Shown here: positions 20,463 through 29,438 of the stretch, in pieces
Layout of the letters: every line of letters starts with the position of its first letter
Position numbering within the stretch: position 1 is the first letter of the stretch
Source: Acidimicrobiia bacterium
Lineage (GTDB): Bacteria > Actinomycetota > Acidimicrobiia > IMCC26256 > JAMXLJ01
DNA length: 64,000 nucleotides
Assembly (NCBI GenBank): GCA_024281095.1
Contig: JAMXLJ010000093.1
Span: 1 to 64,000, forward strand
Reading direction: 5' to 3'
The notes under the pieces: generated by a model
What the model was told of the DNA's origin: nothing
The model's input: the letters and a program-made list of their open reading frames with translations, nothing else
The model's database searches: none
Translations under genes and position numbers: made by a program

Positions 20463-20475
20463 GATCGGAGGGTGG

Positions 20476-21588
20476 CTAACCCGTGTGCTCGAGTTGCATG
20501 CGCTCGTACTCGGCGCCGGTGTCTTCCCAGTCCTCGAACTGGAGCACGCCGAGTTCGCCGAAGCGCTGGCGCAGCCACCCGTCGCCCGCGTCGAGCAAGC
20601 CCAGCTTCTTGAGGTTCGGAACGATCTTCGAGAACAGCAACTTGCGGAACTCAAGCTGCATCTCACTGTGCAGCATCACGTCGCAGCATTCCCGCACGGG
20701 CAGGCCGGCCCACTCCCAAACTTCTTGGGTGAGGAACCGGTCGCGCATCTTCACCGCGGCCTCGTAGCAGAACTCCTGGCGCTCGCGGATCTCGGATCCG
20801 CTCAGCTCGCGATACGCCTCCTGGAGTGAGAGCACGCCGAACGCGACATGGCGGGCCTCGTCGGCCATGACGTACCGCGTGATCTGCTTCAGCAGGGGAT
20901 CGGGCGAGGTCTGGTACTGGAAGCCGAACGCCGCGAGCGCGAGACCCTCGATCATGATCTGCATGCCGAGGTAGGTCATGTCCCAACGCGGGTCGGACAC
21001 GACGTCGTCGAGCAGGGCCCGCAGATGGAGATTGATCGGGAACTCGTGCGCGAGCTTCGTCTTCAGATAGCGGGAGTAGACCTCGACGTGGCGGGCTTCG
21101 TCCATCACCTGCGTCGCCGCGTAGTACTTGGCGTCGATCCACGGCACCTGCTCGACGATCTTCGCGGTGCAGATGAGCGCGCCCTGCTCGCCGTGCATGA
21201 ACTGCGACAAGGTCCAGGCCTGGCTCGCGGCGCCCAGGTCGTACCACTCGTCGTCGGTGAGCTTCTCGAACGGCGTGCCCACCCGGTCGATCGCCATCGT
21301 CGTGTTCAACGGGTTGTTCGGATCACGTGCGATCTTCCACGGGTCCACGTCGATGTCCCAGTCGATGTCGGACGAGACGTTCCACATCGACGTCTTGGCC
21401 TTCTCGTAGAGCTTCACGAGCGCGGGCCGGCTCTGGTCGTAGTCCCAGGTGAACAACGCGTCTCCGGCGGAGCGCACGGCATGGATCGCCTGGCGCTTGT
21501 CGGCGTCGGAGATCGTCTCCGCCAACTCGTCGAGCGTTCCCGATTGCACCTCGTCGCCTGCGTCCATGACCGCTCCTCCCAAGCTCAC
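20476..21588 (-). CDS. Ferritin-like di-metal domain protein
   Basis: EQGALICTAKIVEQVPWIDAKYYAATQVMDEARHVEVYSRYL...VMADEARHVAFGVLSL; repeated DEARH motifs. Confidence 0.8.
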   Translation of the reverse strand: MSLGGAVMDAGDEVQSGTLDELAETISDADKRQAIHAVRSAGDALFTWDYDQSRPALVKLYEKAKTSMWNVSSDIDWDIDVDPWKIARDPNNPLNTTMAIDRVGTPFEKLTDDEWYDLGAASQAWTLSQFMHGEQGALICTAKIVEQVPWIDAKYYAATQVMDEARHVEVYSRYLKTKLAHEFPINLHLRALLDDVVSDPRWDMTYLGMQIMIEGLALAAFGFQYQTSPDPLLKQITRYVMADEARHVAFGVLSLQEAYRELSGSEIRERQEFCYEAAVKMRDRFLTQEVWEWAGLPVRECCDVMLHSEMQLEFRKLLFSKIVPNLKKLGLLDAGDGWLRQRFGELGVLQFEDWEDTGAEYERMQLEHTG

Positions 21589-21636
21589 CCTGCAGCCATC
21601 GTACGACCGCCGCCGTCCGGCGCGCGTGTCGTGGGC

Positions 21637-22656
21637 TCAGGCGGGCATGTAGGGGAACGTGGTCAGCATGGTGGCACCGGACTCCGTGACGAGGAACGTG
21701 TCCTCGCCGGCGACGCCCTCGTGACCGAAGCGCGCCGCGAGGACCATCCCGGGCTCGAGGACCTGGTCGTCGTCGAGCAGCTCGTCACCGGTTCCGACGC
21801 CGCGGACGGCGGAGTGTTGCGTACGGAGCTCGGCGACAGTCGTGCCGGGACGCAGCTGTTCGAGGAGCGGGTTGCGCAAGGCACGCCACTCCACGACCGC
21901 AGCTCGATGCGCCTTTGTCGGTTTGCCGCAGGGCCACGTCCGCGCCAGCCGGCCGACCCATCCGTGAGACAGCACACCGACGGAAGCGACGACGAGGTCG
22001 CCGTCGCGCACCACACGCTCCGTTGCGAAGTTGCCGGCCACGTCGTCGTCGACGACGTGGAACACCGCGTCGAACTCGGGCGTCGTCACACCCAGGCCTC
22101 CGGTGGCCTCCACATAGGCGCCGACGAGATCACGTTCCCGCACGCCGGGAACGAGGGCGCTCAACGCGACGCGCAACGCCTCCTCGGCCACACCGATCGC
22201 AGCCCGGATCGCACCGACGTCGGCCGCGCTCTTCACCCGGCGCACCGACGCGAGCAGGTCTTCGCCGTCGACGAGCACCGCCTCGGGAAGCAGGCCGCGC
22301 AACAACTGCGCGAACAAGGGCGTCATGCCGTCGACTCCGACCCGGCGCGCGTCGGCGACGCCGGGGATCGCGGCGAGCGCGCCCGCGATGGTCGCCGGGT
22401 TCCAGCTCATCGGGAACAGCTGTTCACGCGACAAGGGGACGAGGTCGTCAGTCGTGCTGAGGAGATGCACGGTCGCGCGGTCGCGCACGACGACGCAGCC
22501 GGGACCGAACGGGCGCGTTCCCGCGAGCCAGAGGCGGGTCGCCCCGCTGAGGTAGCGCGCGTTGGCCTCCCGGCCCAATACGAGCACGTCCACATCACGC
22601 CGCTTCATCTCGTCGAGGCATCGCTGCAGGTGCTCGGGATCGAACGCCGGCATCAC
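21637..22656 (-). CDS. M24 family metallopeptidase (Xaa-Pro peptidase-like)
   Basis: DVDVLVLGREANARYLSGATRLWLAG...KSAADVGAIRAAIGVAEEAL...; atypical metal-site region in the C-terminal half. Confidence 0.8.
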   Translation of the reverse strand: MMPAFDPEHLQRCLDEMKRRDVDVLVLGREANARYLSGATRLWLAGTRPFGPGCVVVRDRATVHLLSTTDDLVPLSREQLFPMSWNPATIAGALAAIPGVADARRVGVDGMTPLFAQLLRGLLPEAVLVDGEDLLASVRRVKSAADVGAIRAAIGVAEEALRVALSALVPGVRERDLVGAYVEATGGLGVTTPEFDAVFHVVDDDVAGNFATERVVRDGDLVVASVGVLSHGWVGRLARTWPCGKPTKAHRAAVVEWRALRNPLLEQLRPGTTVAELRTQHSAVRGVGTGDELLDDDQVLEPGMVLAARFGHEGVAGEDTFLVTESGATMLTTFPYMPA

Positions 22657-23828
22657 GTGAACGGCCAGTAGTGATGACGGGTGAGGAACTCACAGCCGTC
22701 GTCGGTCACAACGACGATCTCTTCCGCGCGGTAGCCGCCGTAGCCGTCTTCCCACGCGATCGGCTCCAGCACGACGATCATCCCCGGCGCGAGCGTCAGC
22801 GACGCGTCGAACGCGGGGCCGAGATCGGTGCCGACCAGTGGCATCTCGGCGCTGTCGGTGCCGATGCCGTGCCCGAGGTAGAGGTGCGACGGCCACGGTC
22901 GTCGCCCGTAGACCTCGCCCGCGCTCTGAACCAAGTCCGCCGCGGTCGCGCCGGGCCGTATCGACGCCGCGACGCGGTCGATGACCTCGCGCCATCGCTC
23001 GAACTGCGCCCGCTGACGGGCGTCGGGCTCGTTGCCGACGATCCACGTGCGCCCGAAGTCGGACGCGTATCCGTGGAAGTTGATGCCGGTGTCCACCCAG
23101 ATCACGTGGCCCTGCTCGAAGCGCTGGTCCCGGGTGACCGTCGGGAAGACGAGGTCGCCCGTGAGGGTGAACGGACCGGCGTCGATCGACGCCGGCATCA
23201 GCTGGAAGATCGGGTCCACCGTGTTCGCAGTCGCGCCGAGCTCGTAGATCCGCCGCAGGAATCGGCCGCTGAGCTCCGTCGCCCGCACGCCCGGTACGAG
23301 GAGCGACTCCACGTCGAGCATCGCCTGCTCGTTGATGCGTTCCGCGGCCCGGATGAGCTCCACCTCGTCGGGCGTCTTGACGACCTTCGCCGCACCCAGC
23401 GCCGGCGTCGCGTCCTTCGGCTCGCGGCCGGCGAGGACCCGGTAGAGCGCGAACGTGTACTCGTCGATCCCGACGTTGCGGGCGGGCAGGCCCGCCGCGA
23501 GTGCTCCCGCTCCTGCGTCGCGCTCGACCGGCAACGCGTCGTGCACATGATCGGCGGGAAGTTCCGGCGGCACGCCGTCGGCGAAGGCGGTGTAGAGATG
23601 TGGCCACTCGTCGTCGGCGTGCACGACCGCGACCATCCGCTGGTGCGCCGCGAGCGACGCGTCGGCTGCCGGTGCGCGAGCACCGGTCGCGTAGACGACA
23701 TTCGACTGCCCGATGAGCGCCAGCGCGTCCAGCTCGTTGGCCCGCATCGCGTCCCGCAGCTTGGCGAGACGCTCGCGACGGAGCCGGGTGAAGTCGACGG
23801 CCGGCGCGTCCAGGGTCGTGGCGGTCAC
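22653..23828 (-). CDS. M24 family metallopeptidase (Xaa-Pro dipeptidase-like)
   Basis: IWVDTGINFHGYASDFGRTW, LYLGHGIGTDSAEMPLVG, VLEPIAWEDGYGGYRAEEIVVVT; 4-bp overlap with the adjacent M24 gene; GTG start. Confidence 0.9.
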   Translation of the reverse strand: MTATTLDAPAVDFTRLRRERLAKLRDAMRANELDALALIGQSNVVYATGARAPAADASLAAHQRMVAVVHADDEWPHLYTAFADGVPPELPADHVHDALPVERDAGAGALAAGLPARNVGIDEYTFALYRVLAGREPKDATPALGAAKVVKTPDEVELIRAAERINEQAMLDVESLLVPGVRATELSGRFLRRIYELGATANTVDPIFQLMPASIDAGPFTLTGDLVFPTVTRDQRFEQGHVIWVDTGINFHGYASDFGRTWIVGNEPDARQRAQFERWREVIDRVAASIRPGATAADLVQSAGEVYGRRPWPSHLYLGHGIGTDSAEMPLVGTDLGPAFDASLTLAPGMIVVLEPIAWEDGYGGYRAEEIVVVTDDGCEFLTRHHYWPFT

Positions 23829-25036
23829 GAGGTGACGTCCAAGCGATACGCCTCGACCGCGTTCTGCCCGAGGATGCGCGCCCGATCGGCTTCCGGCAAC
23901 GGCGCCACGGCCTCCTCGACCTCCTTCAGCACGCCCGGGTGGTACTCCGGATGCGGGTAGTCGGAAGCCCACAGGATCCGACCGGCGCCGAGCCACTGTG
24001 CACATGCGGCGAGATTCCACTCCTCCGCCTCGAAGCCTGCGTAGCACTGCCGGCGGAAGTATTCGCTCGGGAGGAGGCTCAGCCACCGTTTCTCGAGCGG
24101 GAACGCCTTGACCTGTTCGTCCATGCGTTCGAGCAGCGTCGGCATCCACCCGCCGCCCGACTCGAGGAACAGAAAGCGCAGGCGCGGGAATCGCTCGCAC
24201 ACGCCGCCCATGATGAGGCGGCCCATGCTGACGGTCATGTCGACGAGATTGCCGACGGCCTGCCCGAGCCCGGAGCCGCCGTGCAGCTCGTCGACCGCCG
24301 AGTTCGTCACCATCATGTTCTCGCTCTCGAGCACGAGGCCGAACTTGCGGCACGCACCGGGCGTGTCGACGTGCACACCGGGGTGTAGCGCAACGGGCAC
24401 GTCGAGGTCCTGCGCGGCCGACCAGAACGGGTCGTACACGGAGTGGCTCAACGGCAGCTCGTCGACGTACGCCGAGGGCCGGATGAACGCGCCTCGCAAG
24501 CCCAGCTGCTCCACGGCGCGGCGCAGCTCCGTGACCGCGCGATCGACGTCCTGCAGCGGAACCGCGGCCATCGCGAACAACCGCTTGGGAGAAGCGGAGC
24601 AGTACTCCGCGACCCAGTCGTTGTACGCGCGGATGCATTCGGTGACGAAGTCGATGTCGTGCAGTGCGGGAATCGGGTCGAGCGGACCGAAGAACATCGC
24701 CTGGCTCGGATAGAGCACCGCGACGTCGATCCCGTCGCGGTCCATGTCCGCGAGGCGCGCGTCGGGGTCGTGACCACCCGGAGTGCGCAGGCTCTCCAAG
24801 AGCTCGTGGAACTGCCGGGCTGTGAGCCCGGCACCCGCGGCGATCTGGTCCTGCAGCTCGCGGCCACCGCCGCGCACGACGCCTCCGGTGTAGACGACCT
24901 CGTAGATCTCGTCCTCGACGACCTTGCGCGGGATCCAGTCCCCCCACTTGCCCGCGTCCATGCGCGCGGTCCAGAGATCGTCCGGCTCCATCGTGTGGCC
25001 GTCGGCGTCGACGACGAGCTGCTTCGTCATGCTCAT
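23825..25036 (-). CDS. Amidohydrolase family protein (metal-dependent TIM-barrel hydrolase)
   Basis: VVDADGHTMEPDDLW...PVALHPGVHVDTPG...WASDYPHPEYHPGVLKEV. Confidence 0.88.
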   Translation of the reverse strand: MSMTKQLVVDADGHTMEPDDLWTARMDAGKWGDWIPRKVVEDEIYEVVYTGGVVRGGGRELQDQIAAGAGLTARQFHELLESLRTPGGHDPDARLADMDRDGIDVAVLYPSQAMFFGPLDPIPALHDIDFVTECIRAYNDWVAEYCSASPKRLFAMAAVPLQDVDRAVTELRRAVEQLGLRGAFIRPSAYVDELPLSHSVYDPFWSAAQDLDVPVALHPGVHVDTPGACRKFGLVLESENMMVTNSAVDELHGGSGLGQAVGNLVDMTVSMGRLIMGGVCERFPRLRFLFLESGGGWMPTLLERMDEQVKAFPLEKRWLSLLPSEYFRRQCYAGFEAEEWNLAACAQWLGAGRILWASDYPHPEYHPGVLKEVEEAVAPLPEADRARILGQNAVEAYRLDVTS

Positions 25037-25210
25037 GGCTCCCCCCGGTCGGCGCGTCGAGGCACCTGACGTGCCCGTCAGGGATCTTGCCACCGCGGCG
25101 ACGGGGCGCCAAGGGTGCAGTTCCGCCGAAAGGGGTAGGGTGCCGACCGGCCAAAGGGTTGGGCCGAAATGTCCGGGCAGAGTGCGTCAGGGCAGCACGC
25201 AAGGACAGAT

Positions 25211-25243
25211 GCGCCGCATGGGCGTCGGCGGCGCCTTTCGTTT
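25211..25243 (+). promoter_or_regulatory. Hairpin with short T-rich tail immediately upstream of an RBS
   Basis: GCGCCGC-atgggcgtcg-GCGGCGC-CTTTCGTTT, then GGGAGG and ATG at 25258. Confidence 0.35.
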
Positions 25244-25257
25244 CGGGAGGTTCGAAC

Positions 25258-26436
25258 ATGAGGGCAGGAAGGCTCCGCGGCGCGGCCGCAGGCATTGCCG
25301 GGGTCATCGCGCTGTTGGGAGCCACCGTCGCGGTGGCACCGGCTGCGTGGGCGAAGGAAGGCAAGCATCAGGAACAGCACCAACGGGACCACCACGCGGG
25401 CGCGGACCTCACGGTCTCGACGCAGGGCCACGACAGCGCGACGTGCGGCTCGGAGGACCACGCGTGCCGCACGATCGGACAGGCGGTGAAGAACGCCTCG
25501 CCCGGTGACGAGATATCGGTCCGCAAGGGCACGTACGCGGAGTCCGTCACGATCGACAAGAAGCTCGAGCTCACGAGCGACGGCGCCGTGATCGACGCGT
25601 TCGGTCACATCAACGGGATCGCCCTCACCAAGGACGCATCGTGGTCCGAGGTGCGCGGATTCAAGATCATCAACGCGATCGGCGAGGGCCTCGTGTCGAC
25701 CGCGAACACGGGGGTCGAGATCAGCTGGAACACCATCGAGAACAACAACCAGGGCGGAACGGTGCCGCCGAAGCAGGCGACGACTTACCCGTTGTGCACG
25801 CCGCAGGGCCCCATCCCGGGTGACTGTGGCGAGGGTCTGCACCTCGACGGCACCGTGAAGGCACGGGTCGAGCACAACGTCGTGCGGGACAACGTCGGCG
25901 GCATGCTCATCTCCGATGACGCCGCTTCGTCGCACGACAACTGGATCGCCCACAACCTGGTCAAGGACAACAAGCTCGACTGCGGCATCACGATGCCGTC
26001 GCACTCGACGCACACCGTGCACGACAACGTGATCGCGTACAACACGTCGACGGGCAACGGAGCCGCAGGCGTGCTCATCGCGGCATCGGGCCCCGGCGAC
26101 AACGATTACAACAACACCATCAAGGGCAACCGGATCTGGGGCAACGGCGAGGGTGGCGTGATGATGCACGCGCACGCGCCCGGCCAGACGATGGACGGCA
26201 ACAAGGTCATCGACAACTGGATCGGCACGAACAACAGCATGGGCGACATGGACTCCGGTGACATGCAGACCACCGGCATCATCGTGTTCTCGGCTGTCGT
26301 GCCCGTGAACGGCACGGTCATCCACGACAACACGATCGTCAACAACCACTTCGGGATCTGGCTGTCGAAGATCGTCAACAGCAGTCAGGTCGACGACAAC
26401 GCGTTCCACAACGTCGTGGTGCCGGTGCAGCAGTAG
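25258..26436 (+). CDS. Secreted right-handed parallel beta-helix (NosD-like) protein
   Basis: Signal peptide ending AAWAKEG; CRTIGQAVKNASPGDEISVRKGTYAESVTI; repeated NxIxxNN rungs. Confidence 0.85.
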   Translation: MRAGRLRGAAAGIAGVIALLGATVAVAPAAWAKEGKHQEQHQRDHHAGADLTVSTQGHDSATCGSEDHACRTIGQAVKNASPGDEISVRKGTYAESVTIDKKLELTSDGAVIDAFGHINGIALTKDASWSEVRGFKIINAIGEGLVSTANTGVEISWNTIENNNQGGTVPPKQATTYPLCTPQGPIPGDCGEGLHLDGTVKARVEHNVVRDNVGGMLISDDAASSHDNWIAHNLVKDNKLDCGITMPSHSTHTVHDNVIAYNTSTGNGAAGVLIAASGPGDNDYNNTIKGNRIWGNGEGGVMMHAHAPGQTMDGNKVIDNWIGTNNSMGDMDSGDMQTTGIIVFSAVVPVNGTVIHDNTIVNNHFGIWLSKIVNSSQVDDNAFHNVVVPVQQ

Positions 26437-26460
26437 GACCACGTCGTCAACACGCACGAA

Positions 26461-26490
26461 ACGAGGCCCCTGCTTCAGCAGGGGCCTCGT
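26461..26490. terminator. Bidirectional hairpin terminator
   Basis: ACGAGGCCCCTGC-ttca-GCAGGGGCCTCGT, 13-bp perfect stem between convergent genes. Confidence 0.85.
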
Positions 26491-26533
26491 CGCGCCTGCC
26501 CCGGCCCACGAGGTTCGGGCCGGCCGGGACGAG

Positions 26534-27037
26534 CTAGGAACCGGGGGAGTTCCCAGCTCCGACCCCGACCGGCTGGCTCCGCGCCGTCCCACCTGCCTCT
26601 GTCGCCACCGCACGCCTGTCGGTTTCTCCCAGGCGCGCCGTCATCCCCGCCAGCATCCGCCGGGCGACAGGTAACGGCAGCGAAGCCACCAGTGTTGCGA
26701 ACTCCAACGCGCTGAAGGACAGGATCGTCATCGGCTCGCTCGCGGTCACCGTCGCGATGCGCGGCGACCGGTTCAGCATCGCCATCTCGCCGAAGAAGCT
26801 CCCGGGCCCCAGCGTCGCGAGATGCTGGCCCTCGATCGTCACCGTCGCGTGCCCGTCGACGATGACGAAGAAGTCGCGCCGGTACTCGCCTTCGCGGACG
26901 AGCACCCGGCCGGCGTCGACGTCGACGACCGTACTGGTCGACGCGATGCGGTGGAGCTCGTCCCGTGAGCAGCCGGAGAACAGCTGCACGTTGGCGAGAT
27001 ACTCGGCGCGGGGATCGTTCTTGCGCAGCACGCTCAT
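26534..27037 (-). CDS. Stand-alone cyclic nucleotide-binding domain protein
   Basis: VQLFSGCSRDELHRIAS...VLVREGEYRRDFFVIVDGHATVTIEGQHLATLGPGSFFGEMAMLNRSPR; no HTH. Confidence 0.85.
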   Translation of the reverse strand: MSVLRKNDPRAEYLANVQLFSGCSRDELHRIASTSTVVDVDAGRVLVREGEYRRDFFVIVDGHATVTIEGQHLATLGPGSFFGEMAMLNRSPRIATVTASEPMTILSFSALEFATLVASLPLPVARRMLAGMTARLGETDRRAVATEAGGTARSQPVGVGAGNSPGS

Positions 27038-27153
27038 GGTGCATCCCCCGATCGACAAACTTGGTGTTGGGCGTCGTGCTCCTGCAGCCTGCGCCAGATG
27101 CGGGAGTCACCGCTGCGCGCCGGTACGCCGTGGCACTGCGTACGTCTACCCAA

Positions 27154-27819
27154 TCAGACGGACGCTCGGGAACGCAGCGCAGCCTCGTCGACCACCGTCA
27201 CGCTCCGGCCGCTCGCGTGGATCCATCCGAGCGCCCGCAACGACTGCAGGCCCTTGACGACCGCCTCGCGCGACAACCCGGCCAGCGCGGCCAACTCGTG
27301 CTGCGCCAGCGGGAGCCTCACCGATCGACCGGCCCCTTCGTCGACTCCGTAGCGGTCGGTCATGTCGACGAGGCACCGACAGAGACGGGTCAGCGCGTCT
27401 GCCGTGCCGAACTCGAGCTGACGTTGCGAGCTCTCCCGCAGCCGCTCGACGATGGTGCGGAGCAGCTCGTGTGCGACCCTCGGCTGACGCTCGAGGAACG
27501 CGTCGAACTCCGAAACGGCAACGACGAGTGCGACGACGGACGTGAGCGCGATCGCGGCGGCCGACCGCGGCGCGCCGTCGACCGCCGAGAGCTCTCCGAG
27601 GATCTCGCCGGTGTCGAAGACGCCGAGGATGACGTCGCGTCCGCTTGCTGCACCCCGCGTGATCTTCACCTGTCCCGAGAGCAACACCAGCACGTCGTGG
27701 GCGTCGTCGCCCTCGTGGAACAACACCGCGCCTTTGCGCAGGGTGCGCCGGCGGCCGTGGGATTCGAGGTCGATGCGCTCGGCCGCCGTGAGCCTGTCGA
27801 GGAACGTCCCACCACCCAC
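27154..27819 (-). CDS. Crp/Fnr family transcriptional regulator
   Basis: CNB domain (VLFHEGDDAHDVLVLLSGQVKI) plus C-terminal HTH (LPLAQHELAALAGLSREAVVKGLQSLRALGWI). Confidence 0.92.
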   Translation of the reverse strand: MGGGTFLDRLTAAERIDLESHGRRRTLRKGAVLFHEGDDAHDVLVLLSGQVKITRGAASGRDVILGVFDTGEILGELSAVDGAPRSAAAIALTSVVALVVAVSEFDAFLERQPRVAHELLRTIVERLRESSQRQLEFGTADALTRLCRCLVDMTDRYGVDEGAGRSVRLPLAQHELAALAGLSREAVVKGLQSLRALGWIHASGRSVTVVDEAALRSRASV

Positions 27820-27836
27820 GCACGGAAGGTTACGGC

Positions 27837-29354
27837 TCAGTCGGCCTCCGGTCGCAGGGTGGGGAACAACACCACCTCACGGATCGACGACACGCCGGCG
27901 AGGAGCATCACCAACCGGTCGATGCCGATCCCGAGCCCGCCGGTGGGCGGCATGCCGTATTCGAGCGCGCGCAGGTAGTCCTCGTCGATGCCTTCGGCTT
28001 CTTCGTCGCCCGCGGCTCGCAGACGCGCCTGCGCCTCGAACCGGGCCCGTTGATCGACCGGGTCGTTCAACTCGCTGAAGGCGTTGGCGAGCTCGCGCCC
28101 CGCCACGACGCCCTCGAAGCGCTCGACCAGTGCGGGATCGTCGCGATGCGTGCGGGCCAGTGGCGACACCTCGCGCGGGTAGTCGAGGACGAAGATCGGG
28201 TCGACGAGCTTGGGCTCCACCACGTCGTCGTACAGCTCCATGATGAGCCGGCCGGGGCCCCAATGCGGCTCGACCGGCACGCCGAGACGTTCGAGCACCG
28301 CCCGGAGCTCTTCCACCGGTTGCGACGGGTGCACGCGGACGCCGGCGTGCTGCTCGATGAGATCGAGCATCGGCACGCGTGGCCACGGCGGCGCGAGGTC
28401 GACCTTCCCCTCGCCCACCTCGACAACGGTGCCGCCGAGCGTGGCGCGGGCCGTCGCGGCGACGAGCTCCTCGGTGAGGCTCATCATGTCGTGGTAGTCC
28501 GCGAAGGCTTCGTACAGCTCCAGCATCGTGAACTCGGGATTGTGCCGGGTGTCGATGCCCTCGTTGCGGAAGACCCGGCCGATCTCGAACACTTTGTCGA
28601 GCCCGCCGACGATCAGCCGCTTCAGATGGAGCTCGAGCGCGATGCGCAGCCGCAGCTCGAGATCGAGCGCGTTGTGGTGCGTGACGAACGGCCGGGCCGC
28701 CGCGCCTCCGGCCTCGGCGGTGAGCACGGGCCCTTCGACCTCGACGTAGCCGCGCTCGCCGAGGAATCGCCGGATCTCCGTGACGGCACGGGAGCGGATC
28801 GCGAAGATCCGCCGCGCGTCCTCGTTGACGATCAGGTCGACGTAGCGCTGACGGAACCGGGTATCGACGTCGGCGAGGCCGTGCCACTTGTCCGGCAGCG
28901 GACGTAGCGCCTTCGCGAGGAGCTGGAACCGCTGCACCTTGACCGACAGCTCGCCCTTCCGCGTGGTCATCACCGTGCCGGTCGCGCCGACCCAGTCGCC
29001 GCGGTCGAGGCGGTTGAAGTCGGCCTGGCCGTCCTCGCCGACCACCTCGCGCGACACGAACAGCTGCACGGAGTCGTCACGGTCGCGGATCGTCGCGAAC
29101 GTGAGCTTCCCCTGGCGCCGCAACAGCACGATTCGTCCCGCGACCGTGACCTCGACCTCGGTCTCCACGTCGGGCTCGAGATCACCGAACTCCTCGCGCA
29201 GCTGCGCGAGCGTGCGGTCACGATGGAACGTGACCGGATACGGATCGACGCCCCGCTCGCGCAGCTCTTCGACGTCGCGTGCGCGCCGCGCCCGCTCGTC
29301 CTCGGAGCCGGCTGCTTCGGCTCGAGATCCTTCCGGTTCGACGGCGTCAGCCAT
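27837..29354 (-). CDS. lysS: Lysyl-tRNA synthetase (class II)
   Basis: FRNEGIDTRHNPEFTMLELYEAFADYHDMM; MPPTGGLGIGIDRLVMLLAG; OB-fold N-terminus. Confidence 0.96.
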   Translation of the reverse strand: MADAVEPEGSRAEAAGSEDERARRARDVEELRERGVDPYPVTFHRDRTLAQLREEFGDLEPDVETEVEVTVAGRIVLLRRQGKLTFATIRDRDDSVQLFVSREVVGEDGQADFNRLDRGDWVGATGTVMTTRKGELSVKVQRFQLLAKALRPLPDKWHGLADVDTRFRQRYVDLIVNEDARRIFAIRSRAVTEIRRFLGERGYVEVEGPVLTAEAGGAAARPFVTHHNALDLELRLRIALELHLKRLIVGGLDKVFEIGRVFRNEGIDTRHNPEFTMLELYEAFADYHDMMSLTEELVAATARATLGGTVVEVGEGKVDLAPPWPRVPMLDLIEQHAGVRVHPSQPVEELRAVLERLGVPVEPHWGPGRLIMELYDDVVEPKLVDPIFVLDYPREVSPLARTHRDDPALVERFEGVVAGRELANAFSELNDPVDQRARFEAQARLRAAGDEEAEGIDEDYLRALEYGMPPTGGLGIGIDRLVMLLAGVSSIREVVLFPTLRPEAD

Positions 29355-29438
29355 GGCCTTCCACCCTAACGGCCCCACGCCGGCACCAGGCTGTGCGATT
29401 CCGCGCGCACACGCGTCGCGCGATCGACACGAGGCGCC

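Noticed and set aside
20848-22671. 607-aa plus-strand ORF
   Set aside because: Antisense to ferritin-like and M24 genes; Arg/His/Val-rich shadow ORF
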